Below the pieces are notes generated by a model. It saw only the letters and a list, made by a program, of their open reading frames with translations. It did not search any database and was not told where the DNA came from. Below, in pieces: positions 8,154 through 16,498 of a stretch of DNA of 64,000 nucleotides. The stretch's first letter is position 1. Every line of letters starts with the position of its first letter. Origin of the DNA: Azorhizobium sp943371865. GTDB taxonomy: Bacteria; Pseudomonadota; Alphaproteobacteria; Rhizobiales; Xanthobacteraceae. Made by a program: the position numbers and the translations under genes. The stretch covers positions 1 through 64,000 of the forward strand of contig NZ_CALRWL010000011.1 in assembly GCF_943371865.1 (NCBI RefSeq). The letters are read 5' to 3'.

Positions 8154-8332
8154 GTTGTTTTGCAGCAGTCCGCCCTCAATGATGGGCGGGGACCGGCGGT
8201 CGACACCATCCGATCTTACCCCCCTCAAAGCCCAATCGGCGCAGCAGGCCGTGCGATTGCGTGGCAGCGCTTGCCAAGCGGTCCGCGCAAGGCTTTAGTG
8301 CGCGCCCGCACCGTGTGGCCGGAGAGTTCTAG

Positions 8333-9304
8333 ATGTCGCTCGATGTGGACCAGATCGTAGATCGCCGTCGTCTGCGCCGGAAGCTCAGCTTTTGGCGTAC
8401 CGTAGGCGTGCTGGCGGTGGTCGGCGCCGTGGCCATCGGCAGTTACGTGATGTTCGGGCGCGAACATGGCCCGTCGACGCCCCATGTGGCCCGGGTGGTC
8501 ATCGGCGGCATCATCCGCAATGACCGCGAGCGGGTGCAAATGCTCGACGATATTGCCAAGTCCCGCGCCACCGCAGTGATCTTGTCCATCGACAGCCCCG
8601 GCGGCACGGTCACCGGGGCGGAACAGCTCTATGACGCCCTGCGCCGTCTGGCGGAGAAGAAGCCCGTGGTCGCGGTGGTGGATGGCATGGCCGCCTCCGG
8701 TGCCTATATCGCGGCCATCGGCGCGGACCATATCGTGGCGCGTCGCAACGCCATGGTGGGCTCCATCGGAGTCATATTCCAATTTCCCAACGTCACCGAC
8801 CTCCTCGGCAAGATCGGCGTGACGGTGGAGGACATCAAATCGTCGCCGCTGAAGGCGGTGCCCAATGGCTACCAGCCCACCAGCCCGGAAGCGCGCGCCG
8901 CCATCAACTCCCTGGTGGTGGACAGCTATGACTGGTTCAAGGGGTTGGTGAGCGAGCGGCGCAAGCTGTCCGACGCACGCCTGCTGGAGGTCTCCGACGG
9001 TCGCGTCTTCACCGGCCACCAGGGACTTGCCTTGCAGTTGGTGGACGAGATCGGCGACGAGCGTGCCGCCCGGGCTTGGCTGGCGCGGGAGAAGGGCATT
9101 CCGGAAACCCTGCGGGTGCGCACCTGGCACGCCAAGGGCGCCGGCACGGAATTCAGCTGGCTGAAGGGCCTCGGCGCGCAGATTGCGGCGGCCAGCGGCT
9201 TTGGAACCCTGGCCACCCTGCTGTCCGAGGCGACGGAGACCGCCTGGGAGCGCGCTCGGCTTGACGGCCTATTGGCCCTCTGGCAGGCTCCCGCGCAGAA
9301 TTGA
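8333..9304 (+). CDS. sppA: signal peptide peptidase SppA
   Basis: A 323-residue membrane serine protease of the short SppA (S49) type. One N-terminal transmembrane segment (VGVLAVVGAVAIGSYVMF, residues about 24-41) is followed by the protease domain with ILSIDSPGGTVTGAEQLYDA, the nucleophile serine in MAASGAYIAA (about residues 120-129) and the general-base lysine in IKSSPLKAVPNG. SppA degrades signal peptides left in the inner membrane after secretion. ihfB and a LapA-like gene follow on the same strand. Confidence 0.93.
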   Translation: MSLDVDQIVDRRRLRRKLSFWRTVGVLAVVGAVAIGSYVMFGREHGPSTPHVARVVIGGIIRNDRERVQMLDDIAKSRATAVILSIDSPGGTVTGAEQLYDALRRLAEKKPVVAVVDGMAASGAYIAAIGADHIVARRNAMVGSIGVIFQFPNVTDLLGKIGVTVEDIKSSPLKAVPNGYQPTSPEARAAINSLVVDSYDWFKGLVSERRKLSDARLLEVSDGRVFTGHQGLALQLVDEIGDERAARAWLAREKGIPETLRVRTWHAKGAGTEFSWLKGLGAQIAAASGFGTLATLLSEATETAWERARLDGLLALWQAPAQN

Positions 9305-9416
9305 AGGGGTATTGAATGACCGTCGCCGGTCTCATGTCTCCTTGCCGCTGCGCCGTGGGCGCGCGACCGTTAGAGAGCCAGATTTCGGAGCGGTCGGGAA
9401 GAGAGACGGAGCGGTC

Positions 9417-9701
9417 ATGATCAAATCCGAGCTGGTTCAGAAAATCGCCGAAGCCAACCCGCATCTCTACCAGCGGGATGTGGAAAATATCGTCAATGCC
9501 ATCCTCGACCAGATCGTCGAAGCATTGGCGCAGGGCGACCGGGTGGAACTGCGGGGCTTCGGCGCCTTCTCGGTGAAGCAGCGCGATGCCCGCACCGGCC
9601 GCAACCCGCGCACCGGCAAGCAGGTGGACGTCTCCAGCAAGAGCGTGCCCTATTTCAAGACCGGCAAGGAGATGCGCGAGCGTCTCAACGGCGAGGCGTG
9701 A
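9417..9701 (+). CDS. ihfB: integration host factor subunit beta
   Basis: The 94-residue protein matches IHF-beta along its whole length: SELVQKIAEANPHLYQRDVE at the start, VELRGFGAFSVKQRDARTGR with the DNA-intercalating arm (RNPRTGKQV) and a KTGKEMRERL end. IHF bends DNA at specific sites in transcription, recombination and replication. It commonly sits downstream of sppA in alphaproteobacteria, as here. The ATG at 9417 lies about six bases after an ACGGAG-like ribosome-binding site. Confidence 0.96.
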   Translation: MIKSELVQKIAEANPHLYQRDVENIVNAILDQIVEALAQGDRVELRGFGAFSVKQRDARTGRNPRTGKQVDVSSKSVPYFKTGKEMRERLNGEA

Positions 9702-9708
9702 GAATCCT

Positions 9709-10035
9709 TTGGGTCGTTTCCTTTCCATCCTCCTCGGCGTTCCCGCCTCGATCCTGATCGTGGCGCTGGCGGTGGCCAACCGCCGCCCGGTGACGCTCTC
9801 GCTGGATCCCTTCAGCCCCGAGGCTCCGGCCCTGGCGGTGACCGTGCCTTTGTTCGCGGTGATCCTCGGCGCGGTGATTCTGGGCCTGGTCATTGGCGGT
9901 CTCGTCACCTGGATGCGCCAGGGCCGCTACCGCCGCGAGGCGCGCCGCCTCCGCCGCGGACGCGAGCGGACCGACGAAACCTATGCGCCGCAGCGCGCCA
10001 CGGGCACAGCGCTCTCGGCCCCCATCCGGCGCTGA
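9709..10035 (+). CDS. LapA-family inner membrane protein (TTG start)
   Basis: A roughly 108-residue protein with two transmembrane helices (LSILLGVPASILIVALAVAN and VPLFAVILGAVILGLVIGGL) separated by RRPVTLSLDPF, the characteristic LapA/YciS pattern. A basic cytoplasmic tail follows (RREARRLRRGRERTD). No ATG is available in the right place; the TTG at 9709, eight bases after the ihfB stop, gives the expected N-terminus. In E. coli LapA acts with LapB in control of LPS synthesis. The sppA-ihfB-lapA order suggests cotranscription. Confidence 0.85.
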   Translation: MGRFLSILLGVPASILIVALAVANRRPVTLSLDPFSPEAPALAVTVPLFAVILGAVILGLVIGGLVTWMRQGRYRREARRLRRGRERTDETYAPQRATGTALSAPIRR

Positions 10036-10059
10036 GCGCCGGGTTCGGCGGTGCCCCCC

Positions 10060-10106
10060 GTCTCAGCGGGGCTCGTCTCAGCGGAGCTGTTGGTCTCAGC
10101 GGGGCT
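10060..10106. repeat. three imperfect copies of a 14-bp repeat
   Basis: GTCTCAGCGGGGCT occurs at 10060-10073 and 10093-10106, with a one-base variant (GCGGAGCT ending) at 10075-10088. They lie between the convergent lapA-like and cysW genes. No function is apparent; a short tandem expansion is the simplest reading. Confidence 0.6.
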
Positions 10107-10148
10107 GTGCGGGCGCCCTCGTCGGCGGGGTGCTCACATGCGCCCCGA

Positions 10149-11021
10149 TCAGTGACCGGGGCCGCGCACCACGTTCAAGCGTTCCCGCTCCTGGTCGAGG
10201 CGCTCGATGATGAGTTTCGCCACCAGCGTGAACAATGCCACCGCTGCCAGAACCGTGGCGGCGGCAAAGGCTCCGGCCACCTGACTGTCCTGATAGAGCA
10301 GTTCGATCTGCAGCGGCAGGGTCGAGGTGCGGCCGCGAATGTTGCCGGACACGATGGAGACGGCGCCGAACTCACCCATCACCCGCGCATTGCACAGAGC
10401 AGCGCCATACAGCAGCGCGAACCGCACATTGGGCAGCGTCACCGTGCGCAGGATGCGCCAGCCGGATGCGCCCAGCGTCACCGCTGCCTCCTCTTCCTCC
10501 CGCCCCTGCGCCATCATCAGCGGCACGATCTCACGGGCTACGAACGGCGCGGTGACGAACAGGCTGGCCAGAATGATCGCCGGCACGGCGAACATGATCT
10601 TGATGTCATAGGCTTCCAGCAGCGGCCCCAGCAGCCCCTGGGCGCCGTAGACGAACAGATAGGCGACGCCAGCCACGATGGGCGAGATGGAGAAGGGCAG
10701 TTCGATCAGCGCCAACAGCACGCCGCGACCGGGAAAGCTGAACTTGGCCACCGCCCAGGCGGCGGCAATGCCAAATGCCACATTGACCGGCACGCAGATC
10801 AGGGCCGCCAGCAAGGTCAGTCCCATGGCGTGCACCGTGTCGGGCTGGGTGAGGCTGCTGAAATATACGCCCAGCCCCCGCTTCAGTGCCTCGCTGAAGA
10901 TGGCGGCAAGGGGCGCCAGCAGCACCACCGCGGTCACTGACAACACCAGAGCCAGAAGGATGATGCGGGTGGCGCGGCCATCGCCGACCCGGCGGCGGAT
11001 GGGGGCATCGGACATGCTCAA
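10149..11021 (-). CDS. cysW: sulfate ABC transporter permease CysW
   Basis: A 290-residue permease with six transmembrane segments. The binding-protein-dependent transport motif EEEEAAVTLGASGWRILRTV (the EAA loop that contacts the ATPase) and NARVMGEFGAVSIVSGNIRG are typical of CysW. It pairs with CysT to import sulfate/thiosulfate across the inner membrane. Its start overlaps the cysT stop by four bases. Neither the ATPase gene cysA nor a sulfate-binding protein gene follows: the next gene is the convergent lapA-like gene. Confidence 0.93.
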   Translation of the reverse strand: MSMSDAPIRRRVGDGRATRIILLALVLSVTAVVLLAPLAAIFSEALKRGLGVYFSSLTQPDTVHAMGLTLLAALICVPVNVAFGIAAAWAVAKFSFPGRGVLLALIELPFSISPIVAGVAYLFVYGAQGLLGPLLEAYDIKIMFAVPAIILASLFVTAPFVAREIVPLMMAQGREEEEAAVTLGASGWRILRTVTLPNVRFALLYGAALCNARVMGEFGAVSIVSGNIRGRTSTLPLQIELLYQDSQVAGAFAAATVLAAVALFTLVAKLIIERLDQERERLNVVRGPGH

Positions 11022-11839
11022 TCCTCCCGGATGGTGCGGCGCTGATGCCAGGACTGGATGCCGTTCACCGTCAGCAGCATCAGGAAGGCGATGCCCAGCA
11101 TGGTGGCGGCGATGGCGGCGGCGGCGGGATAGTCATATTCTTCCAGCCGGATGAAGGCGAGCAGGGCCACGATCTCGGTGCGGAACGGCTGGTTGCCGGC
11201 GATGAATACCACCGCCCCGAACTCGCCCAGGGACCGGGCGAAGGCCAGCGAGCATCCGGCCAGGAAGGCCGGGAACAGCGCCGGCAGGATCACCGTAAAG
11301 AAGATCCGCAGGTCGGAGGCGCCGAGCGTCGCCGCGGCCTCCTCCACATCCGCCGCCAGATCCTCCAGCACCGGCTGCACCGTGCGCACCACGAACGGGA
11401 TGGAGGTGAAGGCCATGGCGCAGGCAATGCCGGCGGGGGCATAGGCCACCTGGATGCCCCATTGCGCCAGGGGCGCCCCATACCAGCCATTCTTGGCGAA
11501 CAAGGCGGTCAAGGCGAGGCCCGCCACCGCCGTGGGCAAAGCGAACGGAACATCCACCAGGGCATCCAGGAGGCGCTTGCCAGGAAACTCATAGCGCACC
11601 AGCACCCAGGCCAGCGCAAGCCCGTAGACCGCGTTGAAAGCGGTGGCCACCGCCGCCGTGGTGAAGGTCACCTGGAATGAAGCGAGCGTGCGGGGCGACG
11701 TGATGATGGCAATGTAGCGTGCCAGCCCCACATCGCCGGCCTTCAGCAGCAGCGCTGCCACCGGCAGCAGCACGATGAGGCACAAATAGGTCAGTGTGAG
11801 GCCCAGCGAGAGGCGGAAGCCCGGGATGACGCGGGACAT
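11018..11839 (-). CDS. cysT: sulfate ABC transporter permease CysT (CysU)
   Basis: A 273-residue six-helix permease. VPFALPTAVAGLALTALFAK and the EAA-loop region VEEAAATLGASDLRIFFTVI, with FARSLGEFGAVVFIAGNQPF, identify the CysT subfamily. It forms the heterodimeric membrane channel with CysW. It is the first gene of this two-gene unit; upstream (11840-11950) there is only a short leader and then the terminator of the next gene, so no sbp/cysP gene precedes it. Sulfur-responsive regulation is expected for the family but no operator was recognised. Confidence 0.93.
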   Translation of the reverse strand: MSRVIPGFRLSLGLTLTYLCLIVLLPVAALLLKAGDVGLARYIAIITSPRTLASFQVTFTTAAVATAFNAVYGLALAWVLVRYEFPGKRLLDALVDVPFALPTAVAGLALTALFAKNGWYGAPLAQWGIQVAYAPAGIACAMAFTSIPFVVRTVQPVLEDLAADVEEAAATLGASDLRIFFTVILPALFPAFLAGCSLAFARSLGEFGAVVFIAGNQPFRTEIVALLAFIRLEEYDYPAAAAIAATMLGIAFLMLLTVNGIQSWHQRRTIRED

Positions 11840-11950
11840 GAACGGGCCTTCTGACGGATAAGCGAGCGAAAAGGTACGCCCGACTTATGCCGACCCCGGG
11901 CGCATTTGTCATGTGCTCACGGCGATCGCGTTCTTACCCACGTCCACAAT

Positions 11951-11977
11951 GTAAAAAGGCCCCCGCAGGGGCCTTTG
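11951..11977 (-). terminator. Rho-independent terminator (minus strand)
   Basis: An inverted repeat of AAAGGCCCC with GGGGCCTTT around a short CGCA-type loop. On the minus strand it is followed by a run of T residues. It terminates the small exported-protein gene ending at 12001. Confidence 0.85.
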
Positions 11978-12000
11978 GATATCGCTGAGGCTGAGGCCGA

Positions 12001-12339
12001 TCAGTAGCCCGGCAGATACCAGCGATCCGGCAGCGGGTAACGGCCCGGAACGATGCCGCTCTGGCCAGCGCCATAGGTGGGAAAGCTGTATTCCGCCGGC
12101 AGCGCGTAATCCAGATAGGACTTGGAGCCCGGCTTCACCGTGGTGCCCGCATCCAGCGGCGAGCGCTTGGTGATTTCGATGCGGGTCTTCGCCTTGGGCT
12201 TGGCGGGCTTCGGCGCAGGCGTCGCAGCGGTGGTGGTGGCAGCAGCGGGCGCCGTCTGGCCGCTCGTAGCGGTCTGCGCCTGTGCGGACGCCGCGAACGT
12301 CAACGCAGCGGCGAGAATGAAAAGCGGCGCGACACGCAT
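12001..12339 (-). CDS. small exported Pro/Ala/Lys-rich protein of unknown function
   Basis: A 112-residue protein not matched to a characterised family. The N-terminus is a clear signal peptide (MRVAPLFILAAALTFAASAQ, cleaved near AQA). A disordered Thr/Ala/Pro segment and a basic patch (PKPAKPKAKTRIEITKRSPL) follow, then an aromatic end rich in Tyr and Pro (YALPAEYSFPTYGAG, DRWYLPGY). The start at 12339 is chosen because GGAGG lies five bases upstream; an ATG five codons earlier lacks one. A dedicated promoter region and its own terminator suggest a monocistronic periplasmic protein. Confidence 0.75.
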   Translation of the reverse strand: MRVAPLFILAAALTFAASAQAQTATSGQTAPAAATTTAATPAPKPAKPKAKTRIEITKRSPLDAGTTVKPGSKSYLDYALPAEYSFPTYGAGQSGIVPGRYPLPDRWYLPGY

Positions 12340-12587
12340 AAAAGCCTCCAGCACGGTACGGAACCGTCTCGCTCCCGATTACGGCACTCGCCCAGTGTAA
12401 GCAAGAAACCCCTGATCGTCGAGGCAAGTTCCCGCGTCGGATCAGCGCCCTGCGTGGCGAGCGGGCAACAGTGGGCTCTCACCTTGCGCAAGCCGGCCCG
12501 CCACACCACATTGCAAACCTGCGCTGTATTTCATAAAAGCGCGTGTTTCCGGCGCGCGGCGCCGGCACAGCCATTCAAGGGACTGTC

Positions 12588-13622
12588 ATGGGTTACAAGG
12601 TCGCCATTGTCGGCGCCACGGGTAACGTGGGCCGGGAGATCCTCTCGATCCTCGACGAGCGGGGCTTTCCCGCGGACGAGGTCGTGGCACTTGCATCGCG
12701 CCGTTCGGTCGGCGTGGAAGTGTCTTTTGGCGACAAGACCCTGAAAATCAAAAACCTGGAGACGTACGATTTCTCCGACACCGACATCTGCCTGATGTCG
12801 GCCGGCGGCGCCGTGTCGAAGGAATGGTCGCCCAAGATCGCGGCCCAGGGCTGCGTGGTGATCGACAATTCCTCGCAATGGCGCACCGATCCCGACGTGC
12901 CGCTGATCGTGCCGGAAGTGAATGCCGACGCCATCGTCGGCTTCAAGAAGAAGAACATCATCGCCAACCCGAACTGCTCCACGGCGCAATTGGTGGTGGC
13001 CCTCAAGCCGCTGCACGATGCCGCCAGGATCAAGCGGGTGGTGGTCGCCACCTATCAGTCCGTCTCCGGCGCCGGCAAGGACGCCATGGACGAGCTGTTC
13101 TCCCAGACCCGCGCGGTGTTCGTGTCGGATCCGGTGGAACCCAAGAAGTTCCCCAAGCGCATCGCCTTCAACCTCATCCCCCAGATCGATACGTTCATGG
13201 AGGACGGGTACACGAAGGAAGAGTGGAAGATGGTGGTCGAGACCAAGAAGATTCTCGATCCCAAGATCAAGCTCACCGCCACCTGCGTGCGGGTGCCGGT
13301 GTTCATCTCCCATTCGGAAGCGGTGAACGTGGAGTTCGAGGAGCCCTTGTCCGCGGAACAGGCGCGCAAGATCCTGCGGGCGGCGCCGGGCATCCTGGTG
13401 GTCGATACCCGCGAGACCGGCGGCTACACCACCCCGCATGAAGCGGCGGGGGAAGACGCCACCTACATCTCGCGCCTGCGCGATGACCCGACCGTGGACA
13501 ACGGCATCTCCTTCTGGTGCGTGTCCGACAACCTGCGCAAGGGCGCGGCGCTGAACGCGGTGCAGATCGCCGAAGTGCTGATCAACCGCAAGCTGATCAC
13601 CTCCCGCCGCAAGGCGGCCTGA
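12588..13622 (+). CDS. asd: aspartate-semialdehyde dehydrogenase
   Basis: The 344-residue enzyme reduces aspartyl phosphate to aspartate semialdehyde with NADPH, the branch point to lysine/diaminopimelate, methionine and threonine. Visible are the Rossmann motif VAIVGATGNVGREIL (residues 5-19), NSSQWR substrate-binding region, the catalytic cysteine in ANPNCSTAQ (about residue 131) and the late motif RVPVFISHSEAVNVEFEEPL. Length and motifs match the Gram-negative-type Asd. It stands alone, flanked by a terminator at 13654. Confidence 0.97.
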   Translation: MGYKVAIVGATGNVGREILSILDERGFPADEVVALASRRSVGVEVSFGDKTLKIKNLETYDFSDTDICLMSAGGAVSKEWSPKIAAQGCVVIDNSSQWRTDPDVPLIVPEVNADAIVGFKKKNIIANPNCSTAQLVVALKPLHDAARIKRVVVATYQSVSGAGKDAMDELFSQTRAVFVSDPVEPKKFPKRIAFNLIPQIDTFMEDGYTKEEWKMVVETKKILDPKIKLTATCVRVPVFISHSEAVNVEFEEPLSAEQARKILRAAPGILVVDTRETGGYTTPHEAAGEDATYISRLRDDPTVDNGISFWCVSDNLRKGAALNAVQIAEVLINRKLITSRRKAA

Positions 13623-13653
13623 TCGGCCTTCGGCCCACCCTTATGAACTGAAG

Positions 13654-13678
13654 ACGGCCCTCGCGAGAGGGCCGTTTT
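13654..13678 (+). terminator. Rho-independent terminator after asd
   Basis: Stem ACGGCCCTC / GAGGGCCGT around a GCGA tetraloop, followed by TTTT. The following gene is on the opposite strand and ends at 13706, so the hairpin may serve both directions. Confidence 0.9.
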
Positions 13679-13705
13679 CGTATGTGCGTCGGGTTTGGCG
13701 GCCCC

Positions 13706-15205
13706 TTACGTCCCGGCCGCCAGCATGGAGCCGGTCTCCCGCGCCCGGGCATGCCAGGAGAAGGCCTCCTCGATGAGATGCGGCGTGTGCCCGCCGCGGG
13801 TGAGCGCCCGGTCGAAATAGTCTGTCAGCGCATCGCGATAGAGCGGATGGACGCAATTGGCGATGATCTGCCGCGCCCGCTCCCGCGGCGCCAGTTCGCG
13901 CAGGTCCGCAAGGCCGACCTCGGTGATCAGAACGTCCACGTCATGCTCGGTGTGGTCCACATGGGACACCATGGGCACCACGCTGGACAGGGCGCCGCCC
14001 TTGGCGATGGACTTGGTGACGAACACCGACACATAGCCGTTGCGGGCAAAGTCCCCCGAGCCGCCGATGCCGTTCATCATGTGGGTGCCGCCCACATGGG
14101 TGGAATTGACGTTGCCGTAAATGTCGAATTCCAGCGCGGTGTTGATCGCGATGATGCCCAGGCGCCGAATGATCTCCGGATGGTTGGAAATCTCCTGCGG
14201 CCGCAGGATCAGCCGCGGCTTGTAGCGGGCGATGTCCGGGATCACCGCGTCGTATTTCGCCTTTGAGAGCGTGATGGATGAGCCGGAGGCGAAATTGAGC
14301 TTGCCGGCGTCGAACAGGTCGAAAGTGGAGTCCTGCAGCACCTCGGAATACATGGTCAGGTCATAGAACGGGCTGTCGATGAAGCCGTGCATGACCGCAT
14401 TGGCGATGGTGCCGATGCCCGCCTGCAGCGGCTGCAGCCGGTCGGTGAGCCGCCCCAGCCGCACTTCGCGCTTGAGGAACTCCATGAGATGGCCGGCAAT
14501 GGCGCCGGTTTCCGGGTCCGGCGGCAGCACCGTTGAGGCCGAATCGAGCTTCGTGGTCACCACGATGGCGGCGATCTTCTCCGGCGGGATGGGGATGAAG
14601 GGCAGGCCCACCCGGCTTTCCGGCGTCACCACCGGGATCGGCTCCCGGAACGGCCGGCGGGTGGGGATGTAGATGTCGTGCAGGCCCTCCAGTTCCAGCG
14701 GCTGGGAGAGGTTGATCTCCACGATCACCTTCTCCGCCAGGATGGCGAAGGTGGCGCTGTTGCCCACGGAGGTGGTGGGGATGATGCCGCCCTGGGCGGT
14801 GATGGCCACCGCCTCGATCACCGCCACATCGATGGGACCCAACTGGTGGGTGCGCAGATGTTCCACGGTCTCGGACAGATGCTGGTCCACGAACATCACC
14901 TCCCCCGCATTGATCGCCTTGCGCAAAGCGGGGTCGGACTGGAACGGGATCCGGCGGGACAGCACATGGGCCTCGGCCAATTGCTTGTCGAGGTCATTGC
15001 CCAGCGAGGCGCCGGTGATGAGGGTGATCTTGAACGGTTCCCGCTTGGCCCGCTCCGCCAGCGCCCGCGGCACCGCCTTGGCCTCGCCGGCACGGGTGAA
15101 GCCGCTCATGCCGACGATCATCCCGTCCCGGATGTGGCTGGCGGCCTCCTCGGCGGAGACGACTTTATCGGCGAGGGAGGAGAGGCGGATACGATCCAGG
15201 GGCAT
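13706..15205 (-). CDS. acetyl-CoA hydrolase/transferase family protein (succinyl-CoA:acetate CoA-transferase type)
   Basis: A roughly 499-residue class I CoA-transferase of the Ach1/AarC/Cat1 type. The active-site glutamate lies in NTALEFDIYGNVNSTHVGG, followed by the Gly-rich loop MNGIGGSGDFARNG. These enzymes move CoA between succinyl-CoA or propionyl-CoA and acetate, or hydrolyse acetyl-CoA. Motifs favour the transferase over a plain hydrolase, but the acceptor cannot be read from sequence. The start at 15205 (MPLDRIRLSSLADKVVSAEE) matches family N-termini; a GTG at 15247 would add 14 residues, and neither has a strong ribosome-binding site. Confidence 0.88.
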   Translation of the reverse strand: MPLDRIRLSSLADKVVSAEEAASHIRDGMIVGMSGFTRAGEAKAVPRALAERAKREPFKITLITGASLGNDLDKQLAEAHVLSRRIPFQSDPALRKAINAGEVMFVDQHLSETVEHLRTHQLGPIDVAVIEAVAITAQGGIIPTTSVGNSATFAILAEKVIVEINLSQPLELEGLHDIYIPTRRPFREPIPVVTPESRVGLPFIPIPPEKIAAIVVTTKLDSASTVLPPDPETGAIAGHLMEFLKREVRLGRLTDRLQPLQAGIGTIANAVMHGFIDSPFYDLTMYSEVLQDSTFDLFDAGKLNFASGSSITLSKAKYDAVIPDIARYKPRLILRPQEISNHPEIIRRLGIIAINTALEFDIYGNVNSTHVGGTHMMNGIGGSGDFARNGYVSVFVTKSIAKGGALSSVVPMVSHVDHTEHDVDVLITEVGLADLRELAPRERARQIIANCVHPLYRDALTDYFDRALTRGGHTPHLIEEAFSWHARARETGSMLAAGT

Positions 15206-15652
15206 TGCGGTGTCCAGCGTTCGGGCGTCAGGCGCGGAAGCCACCACATGCGCGCGTGAAGCGCGAGCCAGGACTTATCCTTAGGCCGTCGGTCTAGGCG
15301 GCCGGCTGCAGCCGACGGATTAAGGCCGGCTTCCGCCACAGTGTGGAGAACAGGGCGCAGCCTTGTGGCGAAAAAACGGCTTTACTTCAAACTGGTCGCG
15401 GTTCCACGTTTCTATAATATTTATTTACTTTGCTGGATTCATTTTTAGAGCGGTACCATAGCGCCAAGACGGTATTATAAGGGTTGTAAAACGGTCTAAA
15501 TGTACCATTTTTCGCGTTATGCGTGTATTTTTAGCGGTCAACTCAACCCTACCTTTTCCTCCCTGAGGGCCTTGTTGCGTTGTCGCAACACTATTTTCAG
15601 CCGACATTTGCTAAATCAATGCCATCGGGGGCTGGCATTGAAGGTTACGAAC
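15206..15652. other. AT-rich intergenic promoter region between divergent genes
   Basis: From about 15365 to 15540 the sequence becomes markedly A+T-rich compared with the surrounding genome, with TATAAT-like stretches (for example around 15414-15420 and 15473-15480), consistent with strong promoter(s) for the outer-membrane protein gene at 15653. A dyad TGTTGCG (15573-15579) / CGCAACA (15584-15590) lies in the probable leader. No gene was recognised. Confidence 0.5.
15616..15641 (+). promoter_or_regulatory. 5'-UTR hairpin abutting the omp ribosome-binding site
   Basis: Perfect 9-bp stem TCAATGCCA (15616-15624) / TGGCATTGA (15633-15641) with an eight-base loop. It ends at the AAGG ribosome-binding site (15641-15644) just upstream of the ATG at 15653. 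Such a position could stabilise an abundant omp mRNA or modulate its translation; the role is inferred. Confidence 0.55.
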
Positions 15653-16360
15653 ATGAAGCGTCTTTTGATCACTTCCGCGATTGCTCTGGCGATTGCGGCT
15701 CCCGCATCGGCGGCGGATCTGTCGGCCCGTTATCCGGTCAAGGCAGCCGTCGTCCCGATCGTTCCCGTGTTCTCCTGGACCGGCTTCTATATCGGCGCCA
15801 ACGCCGGCTTCGGCGGCGACAAGTATGAGTACACCTTCGCCAGCGTGCCGAACCCGGGCAACAATGGCAGCCAGTCGGTGAACTCCAGCGGCTTCTTCGC
15901 CGGTGGCCAGGCCGGCTACAACTACCAGTTCGGCAACAATGTCGTGCTCGGCGTCGAGACCGACATCCAGTGGTCCGGCATCGAAGGCAACAGCACCACC
16001 ACCACCCTGGGCAGCGCCACCAGCCTGAAGTCCTCGCTGGACTATTTCGGCACGGTGCGTGCCCGCGCCGGTTATGCCTTTGATCGGTTCCTGCCCTATG
16101 TCACCGGCGGTTTCGCCTATGGCGAGAGCAAGTCCAGCATCAGCAACGGCCTGTCCACCGCTGAAGGCTCGGGCGTGAAGACCGGCTGGACCATCGGTGC
16201 CGGCGCGGAATATGCCTTCGCCAACAACTGGACGTTCAAGACCGAATATCTCTACGTCGATCTCGACAACAGCACCTACGGCAGCGCCCTCACCGGCACC
16301 TCTGTGAACGTGGACAACAAGTTCCACACCGTGAAGGCCGGCATCAACTACAAGTTCTGA
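15653..16360 (+). CDS. outer-membrane beta-barrel porin-like protein (Omp25/RopB type)
   Basis: A 235-residue protein with a signal peptide (MKRLLITSAIALAIAAPASA) followed by the typical FSWTGFYIGANAGFGGDKYE entry of alphaproteobacterial Omp25/31-like barrels. Alternating beta strands follow, with GGQAGYNYQFGNNVVLGVET, FGTVRARAGYAFDRFLPYVT and the terminal strand HTVKAGINYKF ending in phenylalanine, the outer-membrane insertion signal. The start at 15653 is supported by AAGG upstream and the signal peptide. It is probably abundant, judging from the AT-rich promoter, the leader hairpin and the strong terminator. Confidence 0.9.
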   Translation: MKRLLITSAIALAIAAPASAADLSARYPVKAAVVPIVPVFSWTGFYIGANAGFGGDKYEYTFASVPNPGNNGSQSVNSSGFFAGGQAGYNYQFGNNVVLGVETDIQWSGIEGNSTTTTLGSATSLKSSLDYFGTVRARAGYAFDRFLPYVTGGFAYGESKSSISNGLSTAEGSGVKTGWTIGAGAEYAFANNWTFKTEYLYVDLDNSTYGSALTGTSVNVDNKFHTVKAGINYKF

Positions 16361-16447
16361 TGCCCCTGAGCGCGCGCGGCCGCTCGGCTCTGCCGAGAGA
16401 AGCGGCTGCGCGCGCCCGACGACGACACCAGAACCGGAACACCTTTT

Positions 16448-16478
16448 CCGGCCTGCGTCCCGTACGCAGGCCGGCTTT
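16448..16478 (+). terminator. Rho-independent terminator after the omp gene
   Basis: Perfect 11-bp stem CCGGCCTGCGT (16448-16458) / ACGCAGGCCGG (16464-16474) with loop CCCGT, followed by CTTTC. Confidence 0.88.
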
Positions 16479-16498
16479 CATGTGACGGGCTCCCGGAC

